Below are positions 1 to 10,675 of a stretch of DNA of 64,000 nt, one piece after another. The stretch is from Dama dama (Eukaryota > Chordata > Mammalia > Artiodactyla > Cervidae): NCBI RefSeq assembly GCF_033118175.1, contig NC_083691.1, forward strand, positions 16,217,001 through 16,281,000, given 5' to 3'. The translations under genes were made by a program, and so were the position numbers. Below the pieces are notes generated by a model. It had not been told where the DNA came from. It did no database searches and saw only the letters and a list, made by a program, of their open reading frames with translations. Every line of letters starts with the position of its first letter. Within the stretch, counting starts at the first letter, position 1.

Positions 1-974
1 CCCAACTACATGTCTGCATATTGCAACAGATTAAATACAAAAGCAAGTATCACAGTCCTCTTCTGTGATGAGACATTAAGGAGATACATAATATTATATA
101 TAAAACAATGTCACTCTTCTTGCCAATTCTATACCTTGAAAGACCTGTCATTTTTCATTCAAAAATTGTATTTAACATGCAATATATTTTTATTTTAAAA
201 CATAATATAATAAAATTTAAAAATATATATCAGTTTTAACTACTAATGTGGTATATATTGACAGATACAATCCACAGAAACAAGACACAAAGGATACCAA
301 AGACCAATATATTTGAGAACAATTGCTCTGTGGTATAGTGAGAGAAAAAAAAAGTCAAAACTGTATAAGGTTAAAAGTATATGAAGTTTCTAATTGCTCA
401 AATTCTTAGGCAAATATGATGATGAAAGTTATTCCCAGTATATAGGTTTTAAAATAATATGTCTTCTAAAAATAACCCAAAAATTCACAAATTTTCCTAA
501 TACGAAAGATGCTTTACCAGCATGTGTATCATACATGATTTCACTAGAAAACATATCAAAACATCCATTTTCAAGGCTCTATCCTGAGAAATTTATGTGT
601 ATTAACTTAATTCTCACATCTATCTTATGAAAAATATACTATTATTTTCATTTTTTTAGATGAATAGTTTAGACTAAAAAACATTAAGCAATCTCTCTAA
701 GTTTTCCCTGTAGTTAGTAGTAGACGCACTAAGGCAGTGGACTCCACAATCTACCACACAGCTAGAAAGTTAATTCACAAAACAGAGCAAACAACAGCAT
801 GTCACATTCATATACCTTCTTTTAAAAATGCAATTTTTGCAGGCAGGTTGACATTAGGAGTTACAGACAAGGCAGTCACTCTGCAGATGTTTAAAGACCG
901 CATTTCTTTGATTGCCTGGAACTTCTGTGATACTCACCCACCACCGTTCATCACTGTGTCTGCTTTACACCTCT
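1..974. other. AT-rich intergenic stretch
   Basis: I recognise no gene or repeat family here. The sequence is AT-rich with short A and T runs. Short open frames (for example 394-630 and 737-1129) have no recognisable domain and look like chance frames. Confidence 0.6.
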
Positions 975-993
975 CACACACACACACACACAT
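975..993. repeat. (CA)n microsatellite
   Basis: A run of about nine CA dinucleotides, interrupted at its start by a CT-rich lead-in. It is short and probably only weakly polymorphic. Confidence 0.8.
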
Positions 994-1136
994 GCCCCAA
1001 GGCAGAGGGGTACTCCTCTCTTCCTGTAAAACATTAAATCCATACATTTGTTATGCACGACCTATTAGATATTTCCCAATAAAGGAACATAATTCTTTTC
1101 TCCAAGCACCACTGGAATTTTCATCTTAGTCTCATT

Positions 1137-1342
1137 ACGCTTCAGTCTTCTGATGGATGAGCAACCCGAGTGTTTAACAGTAATGGAGTCTGTGATGGCA
1201 TCTGCAGATGGGCGAGCCGGGCCCCTCAGATCTGGCTGTCTCCCTCCTAGAATTACCCCCGTGTTTGAACTCTCGGCCAATTACCCGTAAGCCTTCTGCC
1301 ATCGCTGCTCAAGCGCCGCCCAGGTGGCTTTGATTTGGGCGC
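1137..1342. other. Short CpG-rich patch
   Basis: I count about 11 CpG dinucleotides in roughly 205 bp, against an otherwise CpG-poor background. No repeat family or open frame explains it. It is too short for a standard CpG island. It could be a conserved regulatory element or a remnant of an older GC-rich element; nothing in the sequence decides between these. Confidence 0.4.
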
Positions 1343-1614
1343 ACTCAATTTATCAAAACAGTTTGTTATGTTAAAAACCTATTTGATGTCAAAGAAGCCA
1401 TATGACCCTTTTTATGTGTAGTTTTCCTGGAATAAGAAATCAATTTGCCCATTTTAAACCAAGTTGGGTTCTAAAGAGACTTGAACCAGTGCTACACTTA
1501 TAAACCAATGAGAAAAATGGACTTGAAACACACATTTCAAGAATGCCTCCCATTTCTGGAATCACAGGGCATTAGAAACAGTGGGGTCTTCTGCCGGGTA
1601 TGACCTTCTTCTTC
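1343..1614. other. Non-repetitive intergenic sequence
   Basis: No gene, repeat or motif recognised between the CpG-rich patch and the MER5/MER20-like repeat. Confidence 0.5.
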
Positions 1615-1775
1615 AGCCTGCCTCAGGTCCACTTGGGGATCTGGTTACAAAGACAGCTGTCTGAGCTCCACTCCTGAGAGTCTGACTCAGTGAAGTCCTG
1701 ACTTGGGACCCGGGAATCTGAATTTTCACAAGGATGCCTGGTGATTCCGGTGCAAAGCTTTAGACCATGATCTGA
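1615..1775. mobile_element. MER5/MER20-like DNA transposon fossil (hAT-Charlie type)
   Basis: The order of short motifs (CACTTGGGGATC, then a CTGACTCAGT block, then GGGACCCGGGAATCTG, then a GGTGATTCCGGTGC block) matches the MER5/MER20 group of non-autonomous hAT elements. It is strongly diverged, as expected for an old mammalian repeat. I cannot separate MER5 from MER20 by eye. Confidence 0.55.
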
Positions 1776-2257
1776 AAAACAATGTTTTTCTCCATCCACA
1801 TCCTCTCCTGAGAATAATGTCCACTAAATGTTTCAATTATCCTTTCCTCCTACCTCACCCCGCACATGTGAATTTTGAGTTTTGTATGGGGTTCCATGCC
1901 TGCAGGCCTGGCTTACTGCTGTGCAGCATACACACACTAAGGATCCCAGTCATGGAGCTCCAAGTGTGAGTTCCTTCTCAGCCTCAGACCTGGTTGCCGG
2001 AGTGTCTGGTTGTTTCAGGGGCCCTTTAGGTTAAACTTTGCAGGTTTCTCTGCCTACAGTGTGTTGCCACTGTGAGGTCTGAAGAATGACTCCTGATCCA
2101 GAGGAGAGCCATATCTGGTTAAAGATGATCCTGGTAATCACAGCCTTCCTTGCCAGGGAAACAGGCTACAGCCTAGCGTGGATGAACCAGGTGACAGCCC
2201 AGAGTGGATGCCATTCTTCAGGCCATCAGAGTGGGTTCCATAATGAGCACATACATA
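1776..2257. other. Non-repetitive intergenic sequence
   Basis: No gene or repeat recognised. The open frame at 2086-2313 runs into the following SINE and has no known domain. Confidence 0.5.
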
Positions 2258-2467
2258 AAGTCAAGTCAAGTCACTCAGTCGTATTCAACTCTTTGAGACC
2301 CCACGGACTGTAGCCTACCAGGTTCCTCTGTCCATGGGATTTTCCAGGCAAGAGTACTGGAGTGGGCTGCCATTTCCTTCTCCAGGGGATCTTCCCGACC
2401 CAGGGATCAAACCCGGGTCTCCAGCATTGCAGACAGACGCTTTACCATCTGAGCCACCAGGGAAGCC
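2258..2467 (-). mobile_element. Bov-tA SINE
   Basis: Read on the minus strand this has a tRNA-derived head (GGGCTTCCCTGGTGGCTCAG-like), a box-B-like GGTTTGATCCCTGGG region and the Bov-A body shared with BovB. It ends in a GACTT/TCAAG-rich tail at the left edge. Both ends look nearly complete. I saw no clear target-site duplication. Confidence 0.9.
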
Positions 2468-2793
2468 CATGGATCACAGCAAATCCAACAAGAGGAAATG
2501 TACCATAAAAAGGAGTCACCGATGTCTCTTCAGATGGATGCTCTGTTGGTGCCGATAGCCAGCCCTGCTGCAGCCACTTACTGAGACAAACACCTACAGA
2601 GTCTGAAGGTGAGTCAAGACAGTGACAAGACATAGAACAGATGATCTCCAGGCTGAGCCAATTTCTAAAACTTTTCTTACCTATGGACTTCCACTTACTG
2701 TGAACAATTTGCTTACTGCTGAGGCTCTTAACTGGATTTCTGGTTACAGTTCCCTCTTCTGTTAGCACTGGAGGCATCCAACTGAAACAGATA
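2468..2793. other. Non-repetitive spacer
   Basis: No repeat, RNA gene or coding signature recognised between the Bov-tA and the MLT1 LTR. Confidence 0.5.
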
Positions 2794-2813
2794 ACACTAT
2801 GGTCTAAATGTTT

Positions 2814-3361
2814 CAGTTCAGTTCAGTTCAGTTACTCAGTCATGTCCGACTCTTTACGACCCCGTGGACTATAGCACATCAGGCTTCCCTGTCCATCACC
2901 AACTCCTGGAGCCTGCTCAAACTCATGTCCATTGAGTCAGTGATGCCATGCAACCACCTCATCCATCCCTCAATCTTTCCCATCATCAGGGTCTTTTCAA
3001 ATGAGTCAAATCTTTGCATCAGGTGACCAAAGTATTGGAGCTTGCTTCAACATCAGTCCTTCCAATGAATATTCATGACTGACTTCCTTTAGGATGGACT
3101 GGTTGGATCTCCTTGCAGTCCAAGGGACTCTCAAGAGTCTTCTCCAACACCACAGTTCAAAACTATCAATTCTTCAACACTCAGTTTTCTTTATGGTCCA
3201 GCTCTCACATCCATACATGACCACTGGGAAAAAAAGCTTTGACTAGGGGGATATTTGTCAGCAAAGTAATGTCTCTGCTTTTTAAGATGCTGTCTAGCTT
3301 GGTCATAACTTTTCTTCCAAGGAACAAGTGTCTATTAATTTCATGGCTGCAGTCACCATCT
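2814..3361 (-). mobile_element. BovB LINE, 5'-truncated 3' end (ART-2-like)
   Basis: The left edge has the TTCAG-repeat 3' tail. The sequence then follows the BovB C-terminal coding region in antisense to AGTCACCATCT. The insertion splits the MLT1 LTR, and TCTAAATGT on the left versus TCTGAATGT on the right is a probable diverged target-site duplication. About 548 bp; no coding capacity. Confidence 0.9.
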
Positions 3362-3471
3362 GAATGTATGCATCCTTCAAAATCCATATGTTTGTATTCC
3401 AAGGCTCCAGGTGATGTGTTATGAGATGGAGCCATTGGGAGGTGATTAGGTCATGAGTGGAACTAGTTTCC

Positions 3472-4175
3472 AAGAAGAACTAAAGAGCCTCTTGAAGAAA
3501 GTGAAAGAGGAGAGTGAAAAAATTGGCTTAAAACTCAACATTCAAAAAACTAAGATCATGGCATGCAGTCCCATCACTTCATGGCAGATAGATGGGAAAA
3601 CAATGGAAACAGTGACAGACTTTATTTTGGGGGGCTCCAAAATCACTGCAGATGGTGACTGCAGCCATGAAATTAAAAGATGCCGACAAACATCCCTCTA
3701 GTCAAAGCTATGATTTTTCCAGTAGTCCTGTATGGATTTGAGAGTTGGACAATAAAGAAAGCTAGGGGGAAAAAAAAAAAGAAAGCTAGGTGTCAAAGAA
3801 TTGATGCTTTTGAACTGTGGTATTGGAGAAGACTCTTGAGAGTCCCTTGGACTGCAAGGAAATCCAACCAGTCCATCCTAAAGGAAATCAATCCTGAATA
3901 TTCATTGGAAGGACTGATGTTAAAGCTAAAGCTCCAATACTTTGGCCACTTAATGAGAAGAACTGACTCATTAGAAAAGACCCTGATGCTGGGAAAGGTT
4001 GAAGGCAGGAAGAGAAGGGGACGACAGAGGATGAGATGATTGGATGCATCACCAACTCAATGGACATGAGTCTGAGCAAGCTTCAGGAGTTGGTGATGGA
4101 CAGGGAGGCCTGGCAGGCTGCAGTCCATGGGGTCGCAAAGAGTCAGACACGAATGAGCAACTGAACTGAACTGAA
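3472..4175 (+). mobile_element. BovB LINE, 5'-truncated 3' end
   Basis: Begins in the reverse transcriptase coding region (AAGAAGAACTAAAGAGCC) and runs to the CAACTGAACTGAACTGA tail. Decayed coding frames are visible at 3453-3701 and 3680-4039, the latter carrying the RVPWTARKSNQSILKEINP block. An A-run at about 3773-3781 followed by repetition of GAAAGCTAGG (about 3757-3789) marks a local duplication, and a deletion has removed sequence near 3680. It lies inside the MLT1 LTR, head-to-head with the minus copy at 2814-3361. Confidence 0.92.
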
Positions 4176-4443
4176 ATGAGCAGGCTCCCATGCCATCCCG
4201 CCAGGTGAGGACACAAGTCTGCTCTCTGCCATTGAGAACCCTCACCTAATCAGGCTTCCACTCTGATCTCAGACTTCCAGCCTCCAAAACTATGAGAAAT
4301 AAATTTATGTTGTTTATAAACCGTCCAGTCTGTGGTATATTGTTATAGCAGCTGAAACAGACTACACAGAAAATACAAATGATCAGCAATTTGTTGAAGC
4401 TTCCTGGGGCTACTACTGGATGTGTATATGTATATATTTAGCT

Positions 4444-4556
4444 ATGAAAGTGCTAGTACCTCAGTCGTGTCCTTCTCTTTGAGACCCATGGACTGTAGCC
4501 CTCCAAGATCCTGCTTCCATGGAATTCTCCAGGCAAGAATACTTGGCAATGTATTC
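4444..4556 (-). mobile_element. Bov-A monomer fragment
   Basis: Antisense Bov-A sequence (CAGTCGTGTCC, CCATGGACTGTAG and TCTCCAGGCAAGAATACT blocks) without a tRNA head. It sits directly before a plus-strand BovB tail, so the two form an imperfect inverted repeat. Confidence 0.75.
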
Positions 4557-4571
4557 AATGTACTCCAGGCA

Positions 4572-4705
4572 ATGTATACTAGCATCACCAACTCAATGGA
4601 CATGAGTTTGAGTAAACTCTGGGAGTTGGCGATGGACAGGGAGGCCTGGCCTGCTGCAGTCCATGGGGTCACAAAGAGTCGGACACGATTGAATGACTGA
4701 ACAAC
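4572..4705 (+). mobile_element. BovB 3' tail fragment
   Basis: Starts at AGCATCACCAACTCAATGG and ends at GAATGACTGAACAACA. It represents only the last 130 bp or so of BovB. A CAGGCAATGTA repeat (about 4545-4580) lies at its left junction. Confidence 0.85.
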
Positions 4706-5239
4706 AAGGAGCCGCTGGTATACATGCCCTAGGATCTCCCTAACAAGCAAGGGAGGAGTTGACACGCACTGAAACTATTGCTTAGAAGGGATAGTTTACC
4801 TACTTTTTTCACCATCTTAGCTTTATCTGAAGAGGTGCCCCTCTCCAAGTTTAGGTAAAACACTGAAGGGCTTTACAAAATTTATATCCTGCCCCCACTC
4901 CAGAAAATACTGATATAATCACCCTCTCCTGGAGGGTGATCTCTGATACTCTTCATGTGAATGGAGACTAAGTAGAAAAGGTAAACAAATAAACAAAAAC
5001 CTGTCATTTGCAACAATGCCCCTTTAAAATCCCATTGATCTCTTTCATTGATTATTCATTATTTTTTCCTACTCTCCTATATTTTTATCAGCTCAGTGTT
5101 TTTTTTTCTTTTTTAAGCCTAGGTGCATAATGATACCGTCTTGGAAGTTTTTAAAATACCAATGAAGGGCCTCACTCCAGAACAAGAATTTGGAGGCTCT
5201 TATGTGGAAGGTGGGCATCTTGTTTAAATGTCAAGGTAG
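4706..5239. other. Mostly non-repetitive sequence
   Basis: No gene seen. Blocks near 4840-4930 and 5120-5215 faintly resemble MER5/MER20-type DNA transposon sequence (GCCCCCACTCC...; GGAAGTTTTTAAAATACC), but the match is too weak to call. Confidence 0.4.
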
Positions 5240-5313
5240 GGCAAAAAAACACTATAATATTGTAAAGTAATTAGCCTCCAATTAAAATAAATAAACTAAT
5301 TAAAAAATAATAA
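5240..5313 (+). mobile_element. Ruminant L1 3' tip
   Basis: Matches the terminal part of the cattle-type L1 3' UTR (ACTATAATATTGTAAAGTAA, then TTAGCCTCCAATTAAAATAA) followed by an A/T-rich tail. Only about 70 bp is present. Confidence 0.65.
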
Positions 5314-5321
5314 AATCAAGG

Positions 5322-5541
5322 TTGCCCCGGTGACCCACTAGCTGCTGGCAAAGACTCTGCAAGCCAATCCAGGAAACGCAAGAGACACATGTTTGATCCT
5401 GGGTGAGGAATGTCCCTTGGAGGAAGAAATGGCAACCCACTCTATTATTCTGGCCTGGAAAATCCCATGGACAGAAGAGCCTGGCGGGCTACAGACCATG
5501 GGGTCACAGAGAGTCAGACACAACTGAGGGACAAATTAACA
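5322..5541 (+). mobile_element. Bov-tA SINE, diverged
   Basis: Diverged tRNA-derived head, then the CATGTTTGATCCTGGG box-B region, then the Bov-A body with AATCCCATGGACAGAAGAGC and GAGTCAGACACAACTGA. Confidence 0.85.
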
Positions 5542-6202
5542 GCAGGTGACCCTCATGCACAGTGGAGAGGGAACCAGAGTCAGCCAGGGTTTGCTTGTCC
5601 ACCAGCCCCTTCGGAAGAGCTGGCTGGGTGAGCGAAATAGACACAGGCCTTGGTAAGGCTGGAAGGAGCACGGAGTGGTGAGAAGAAAACCCTTGCTTGG
5701 TTTGCGTTTATATGCTGACGACTCAACCTGTGAAGAAAAGTAAAAATGACCAACTCTACAGAGTACTGTTCATAAAGACACATCAAACTTTGTAGAATTT
5801 TCTTACTTTCTTTGACCTGCTTGTGATCATTTAATCTTGCAAAAGTGAGATAATTTAAGGATAATTTTAGAATAATTAATTACTAATGTTAAAAAAAATC
5901 ATGTTTTCTAAAATTAAAATTTTTGTGGAAACACACTTTTTCTCAGCATAAAGCAAGGAGGGTTCTAAATGTAAGTTGTTTTGATTGTGAGAGAAAAATA
6001 TATGAGCTTCCACAGTTATCATTCATTGAACTGAGATATGAAAGGGAGGTACTTGTTTGTTTCACTGGTTTTACAATTTTATAGTAATTCATCTTGTCAT
6101 TAGGCTCATACCCTGGACAGTAAAGTGTCTAGATAAAAAAAAAATATTGTTAACTGTATTCATTTTTGCTATATATATGTTAATATTTATTATGGTTAGA
6201 GA
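5542..6202. other. Non-repetitive AT-rich sequence
   Basis: No gene, RNA or repeat family recognised. A T/A-rich segment occurs around 5860-5960. Confidence 0.5.
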
Positions 6203-6335
6203 GCATCACCAACTTAATGGACATGAGTTTGAGCAAACTCCAGGAGATAGTGAAGGACAGGGAAGCTTGGCATGCTGCAGTCCATGGGGTCTCAAAGAGC
6301 CAGTCACAACTTAGTGAATAAACAACAACAACAAC
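6203..6335 (+). mobile_element. BovB 3' tail fragment with (CAA)n end
   Basis: Starts at AGCATCACCAACTTAATGG and ends in AATAAACAACAACAACAACA. It is the terminal part of BovB only. Confidence 0.85.
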
Positions 6336-6430
6336 ATAATTATTAATATAAAAATATATTATATAATATTAATAATATAATCATTAATATATGATATCAT
6401 TTATGTAAATTAAATAAATATTAAAATATA
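6336..6430. repeat. AT-rich low-complexity sequence
   Basis: Almost pure A/T with repeated TAATAT motifs. It probably grew out of the tail of the adjacent BovB fragment. Confidence 0.7.
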
Positions 6431-6957
6431 TTTTGTGCAAGCTATTAATGTTATATGACATTTGGTTTTAATCCATTTTTGCATTTCTCATCATAAATAT
6501 ACCATTCTATGTAAAGTTCTATAGATTTGAAATTGATTTTCTCTGTCTGACCCCAGAAGGAGCACTAGAGTGAAGTGAAATTAACATGTATCAATGAACT
6601 AGTATTTTCTGGACTTTCTCAATAATATATCTGATTCAGCAGTCACTGTAGCCTCATCATGTAAGTGTTCATTCCTGCTCACAGGTGAAGATGGTGAGTC
6701 CCAGAATGAAGTTGTGACCTCTCGGAAGCCACAGATCAAGCAAGTGCTTGAAACAGGGCCAGAACCAAACCCGCAGAGATTGGGTGAGTAGACCGTCAGT
6801 TCAGCTGAGAAAGAAGTTTCCTATAAGTGGAGCTATCTGTCACGGGGATGACAGCCACTGGTAAGGTCCGAACACACGGGAGCTATCTCAGCAGAGGTTT
6901 AACATATGTGTTTACTCTTGAGAAGAATTTTCTTTCCTTCCCCGTCTGATAAACATC
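6431..6957. other. Non-repetitive sequence
   Basis: No gene or repeat recognised. Confidence 0.45.
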
Positions 6958-7080
6958 CTCTCATCCTTCAGAGCCTGGCTCAAGGTCACTCCTCTGAGAA
7001 TGCATTCTTGACTTCCTGGCCCCTTTGTCTTGTATTAAACAGAATCTTGTCCGCACCTCTGCAGTTCACATCACATCACA
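6958..7080 (+). mobile_element. L2-like LINE fossil
   Basis: The block CTCAAGGTCACTCCTCTGAG followed by ATTCTTGACTTCCTGGCCCC resembles the L2 3' region (CTCAAATGTCACCTCCTC... CCTTCCCTGACC). Diverged and short. Confidence 0.4.
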
Positions 7081-7206
7081 TGGCACGTGTTGACGCCATC
7101 AAGGTTCCCACCAGTTTTCTAGTCCCATTGTCTTAGTGCAGTGGTTTGCACATGGTATTGACTGGAATAACATTAGTTAATAGAATGAATATTCAAGAAT
7201 CAGTGC

Positions 7207-7795
7207 TGTAGTCAGACTTCCACAGAGAAATGGAACCAACAGGATGCACATTTATATATGTACATAGCTGCTGTTGTTTTTCAGTAGCTCAGGGATGTCC
7301 AACTCTTTGTGACGCCATGGACTGTGGCATGCCAGGCTTCCCTGTCCTTTACCATCTCCCAGAGTTTGCTCAAATTCATGTTCATTGAGTCAGTGATGCC
7401 ATCCAACCATCTCATAGTAAGTACATACATGAAGAGAAGTTTATTTTAGGAAATTGTCCCATGTGATTGTGTGAGTTGAAAAGTTTGAAATCTAAAGGAG
7501 AAACCAGCAGGCTGGACATTCTGGCAGGATACTCCTGTTGCAGTCTTGGGGTCCAAAGGTGGTCTAGAGACAGAATTCCTTCCTTTTAGGGGGAACCTCA
7601 GACTTTTCTCTAAACTTCAGCTGATTGGATTAGGCCCACCCATATAATGAAGCATAATCTACTTTACTTTATATCTGCTGATTTAAAAGCTAATCACATA
7701 TATTAATAAAAAATACTTTCAAAACAGGGTCTAGAATGGGGCTTGAGCAAACAACTGAGCACCACAACCACAACTAGGCAAGTTGTCACATAGAA
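7207..7795 (-). mobile_element. Old LTR-like interspersed repeat, interrupted by BovB
   Basis: Carries the ordered motifs of a common old mammalian repeat, read here in the reverse sense: CACAGAGAAATGGAACCAAC; AGAAGTTTATTTTAGG; CAGCAGGCTGGACATTC; CAGAATTCCTTCC; CTGATTGGATTAGGCCCACC; GTTGTCACATAGAATTAACC. An AATAAA-like signal is expected near the left part on the minus strand. I recognise the repeat but cannot name the subfamily with certainty. A BovB piece with a 7 bp duplication (GTACATA) interrupts it. Confidence 0.6.
7267..7420 (-). mobile_element. BovB 3' tail fragment with TSD
   Basis: Antisense BovB terminal sequence (CAGTAGCTCAGGGATGTCC to CATCCAACCATCTCATAG). It is flanked by GTACATA at 7260-7266 and 7421-7427, so this is a real, very short retrotransposed copy and not a deletion remnant. 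Confidence 0.85.
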
Positions 7796-7823
7796 TTAAC
7801 CATCACAATCACTGCGTGTGAGG

Positions 7824-8000
7824 ATACTAACGTGCTTCAGTCATGTCCAACTCTTTGTGACCCCCACAGAATGTAGTCCTCCAAGCTCCTCTGTCCATGT
7901 GATTCTCCAAGCAAGTATAATGGAGTGGGTTGCCTAGCCCTCCTCCACGGGATCTTCCTGACCCAGGAATCAAACTTGCATCTCTTCTGTCACAATCATA
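7824..8000 (-). mobile_element. Bov-tA SINE, head-truncated
   Basis: Antisense Bov-A body and part of the tRNA-like region (GATCTTCCTGACCCAGGAAT). The outermost tRNA head is missing or unrecognisable. Confidence 0.8.
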
Positions 8001-8693
8001 AAGGGCATCAAAATACTTTATTAATATCCAGTAAAATTTTAAATAGCATAAAATTCAGTCAGTTCAGTTCAGTCGCTCAGTCATGTCTGACTCTTCGTGA
8101 CCCCATGAAGTACAGCACACCAGGCCTCGCTGTCTAACACCAACTCCCAGAGTTCACCCAAACTCATGTCCATTGAGTCAGTGATGCCATCCAACCATCT
8201 CATCCTCTGTCATCCCCTTCTCCTCCTGCCCTCAATCTTTCCCAGCATCAGGGTCTTTTCAAATGAGTCAGCTCTTCACATCAGGTGGCCAAAGGACTGG
8301 AGTTTCAGCTTCAGCATGATTCCTTTCAACAAACGTTCAGGACTGATTTCCTTTAGGATTGACTGGTGGGATCTCCTTGCAGCCCAAGGGATTCTGAAGA
8401 GTCTTCTCCAACACCACAGTTCAAAAGCATCAATTCTTCAGCAATTATCTCTCTTTATAGTCCAACTCTCACATCCATACATAACTATTGGAAAAACCAT
8501 AGCCTTGAGAAGACAGACCTTTGTTGCCAAAGTAATGTCTCTGCTCTTTAATATGCTACCTAGGTAGGTCGTAACTTTCCTTCCAAGGAGTAAGCGTCTT
8601 TTAATTTCATGGCTGCAGTCACCATCTGCAGTGACTTTGGAGCCCTAAAAAAATAAAGTCTGCCACTGTTTCCACCATTTCTCCATCGATGTG

Positions 8694-8948
8694 CTATGAA
8701 GTGATGGGACCAGATGCCATGATCTTTGCTTTCTGAATGTTGAGCTTTAAGCCAACTTTTTCACTCTCCTCTTTCACTTTCATCAAAAGGCTCTTTAGTT
8801 CTTCACTTTCTGCCATAAGGGTGGTATCATCTGCATATTTGAGGTTATAGATATTTCTCCTAGCAATCTTGATTCCAGTTTGTTCTTCATCCAGCCCAGC
8901 GTTTCTCATGATGTACTCTGCATATAAGTTAAATAAGCAGGGTGACAA
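8694..8948 (-). pseudogene. BovB reverse transcriptase fragment with YADD motif
   Basis: An 84-residue open frame starts at SPCLFNLYAEYIMRNAGL and keeps the catalytic YADD motif (codons at 8826-8837) followed by TTLMAESEE and the LKLNIQK block. It is the palm/thumb part of the RTE-type reverse transcriptase. One glutamate of the EEEL run is deleted in frame relative to other copies. Upstream reverse transcriptase is in another frame, so it is non-functional. Confidence 0.85.
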
Positions 8949-9055
8949 TACACAGCCTTGACGTACTCATTTTTCTATTTCGACCCAGTCTGCTGTTCCA
9001 TGTCCAGTTCTAACTGCTGCTTCCAGACCTGCACACAGGTTTCTCAAGTGGCAGG

Positions 9056-9565
9056 TCAGGTGGTCTGGTATGCCATCTCTTTCAGAATTTTCCACAGTTT
9101 ATTGTGATCCACACAGTCAAAGGCTTTGGCATAGTCAATAAAGCAGAAACAGATTTTTTTCTGTAACTCTCTTGCCTTTTCAATGATCCAACAGATGTTG
9201 GCAATTTGATCTCTGTTATTTCTGCCTTTTCTAAAACCATCTTGAACATCTGAAAGTTCACAGTTCACGTATTGTTGAAGTCTGGTTTGGAGAATTTTAG
9301 GCATTGCTTTACTAGCGTGTGAGATGAGTGCAATTGTGCAGTAGTTTGAGCATTCTTTGGCATTGACTTTCTTGGCATTGACTTTCATTGGGATTGGAAT
9401 GAAAACTGACCTTTTCCAGTCCTGTGGCCACTGCTCAGTTTTCCAAATTTGCCGACATATTGAGTGCAGCACTTTCATAGCATCATCTTTCAGGATTTGA
9501 AATAGCTCAACTAGAATTTCATCACCTCCCCTTGCCTTGTTCGTAGTGATGCTTCCTAAAGCCAC
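9056..9565 (-). pseudogene. BovB reverse transcriptase N-terminal fragment
   Basis: A 169-residue open frame covering the fingers and start of the palm: LFQILKDDA, then QQWPQDWKRS-like and FIPIP blocks, TIALISHASK, GFRKGRNNRDQIAN, and motif A as FIDYAKAFDCVDHNKLW, which carries the first catalytic aspartate. A frameshift just before the GIPDHL region ends it. The repeated KVNAK shows a 15 bp in-frame tandem duplication. It is a fragment of the BovB polyprotein, not a host gene. Confidence 0.87.
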
Positions 9566-10675
9566 TTGACTTCACATTCCAGGATGTCTGGCTCTAGGTG
9601 AGTGATGGCACCATTGTGATTATCTGGGTCATGAAGATCTTTTTTGTACAGTTCTTCTGTGTATTATTGCCACCTCTTCTTAATATGTTCTGCTTCTGTT
9701 AGGTTCATACCATTTTTGTCCTTTATTGAGCCCATCTTTTCATGAAAATTTCCCTTGGTATCTCTAATTTTCTTGAAGAGATCTCTAGTCTTTCCCATTC
9801 TATTATTTTCCTCTATTTCTTTGCACTGATCACTGAGGAAGGCTTTCTTATCTCTCCTTGCTATTCTTTGGAACTCTGCATTCAAATAGGTATATCTTTC
9901 CTTTTCTCCTTTGCTTTTTACTTTTCTTCTTTTCACAGCTATTTGTAAGGCCTCCCCAGACAGCCATTTTGCTCTTTTTGCATTTCTTTTTCTTGGGGAT
10001 GGTCCTGATCCCTGTCTCCTTTACAACATCATGAACCTCCATCCATAGTCCATCAGGCACTCTGTCCATCAGATCTAGTCCCTTAAATCGATTTCTCACT
10101 TCCACTGCATCATCATAAGGGATTTGATTTAGGTCATAGCTGAACTGTCTAGTGGTTTTCCCTACTTTCTTCAAAATAAGTCTGAATTTGGGAATAAGGA
10201 GTTCATGATCTGAGCCACAATCAGCTCCTAGTCTTGCTTTTGCTGACTGTATAGAGCTTCTTCATCTTTGGTTGCAAAAAATATAATCAATCTGATTTTG
10301 GTATTGACCATCTTGTGATGTCCATGTGTAGAGTCTTCTCTTGTGTTGTTGCAAGAGGGTGTTTGCTATGACTATTGTGTTCTCTTGGCAAAACTCTATT
10401 AGTGTTTGCCCTGCTTCATTCTGTACTCCAAGGCCAAATTTGCCTGTTAATCCATTTGCATTCTAGTCCCCTATAATGAAAAGGACATCTTTTTTGGGTG
10501 TTAGTTCTAAAAGGTTTTGTAGGTCTTCATAAAACTGTTAAACTTCAGCTTCTTCAGCATCACAGGTTAAGGCATAGACTTGGATTACTGTGATATTGAA
10601 TGGTTTCCCTTGGAAATGAACAGAGATCATTCTGTCATTTTTGAGATTGCATCCAAGTACTGCATTTCAGACTCT

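Larger units (their letters stand above)
2794..4368 (+). mobile_element. MLT1-type MaLR LTR, split in three by two BovB insertions
   Basis: The LTR of an ancient ERVL-MaLR element is recognisable in three blocks. Its 5' tip is ACTATGGTCTAAATGT (about 2794-2812). A middle block at about 3360-3468 carries CCATATGTTTG and TTGGGAGGTGATTAGGTCAT. The 3' block at about 4176-4368 has GTGAGGACACAAG, then ACTTCCAGCCTCCAAAACTA, the AATAAA-containing GAGAAATAAATTTATG and the terminal GTCTGTGGTATATTG. A segment of about 50 bp is missing near the second insertion. The intervening BovB copies are annotated separately. Confidence 0.75.

Noticed and set aside
2814..2835. TTCAG repeats at BovB ends (also 8060, 12894, 36407) as short tandem arrays or CRISPR-like repeats
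   Set aside because: They are the normal 3' tail of BovB. There are no spacers and this is a eukaryotic sequence.
4840..5215. Two MER5/MER20-like blocks
   Set aside because: Only scattered short matches; not enough ordered motifs to call a repeat.
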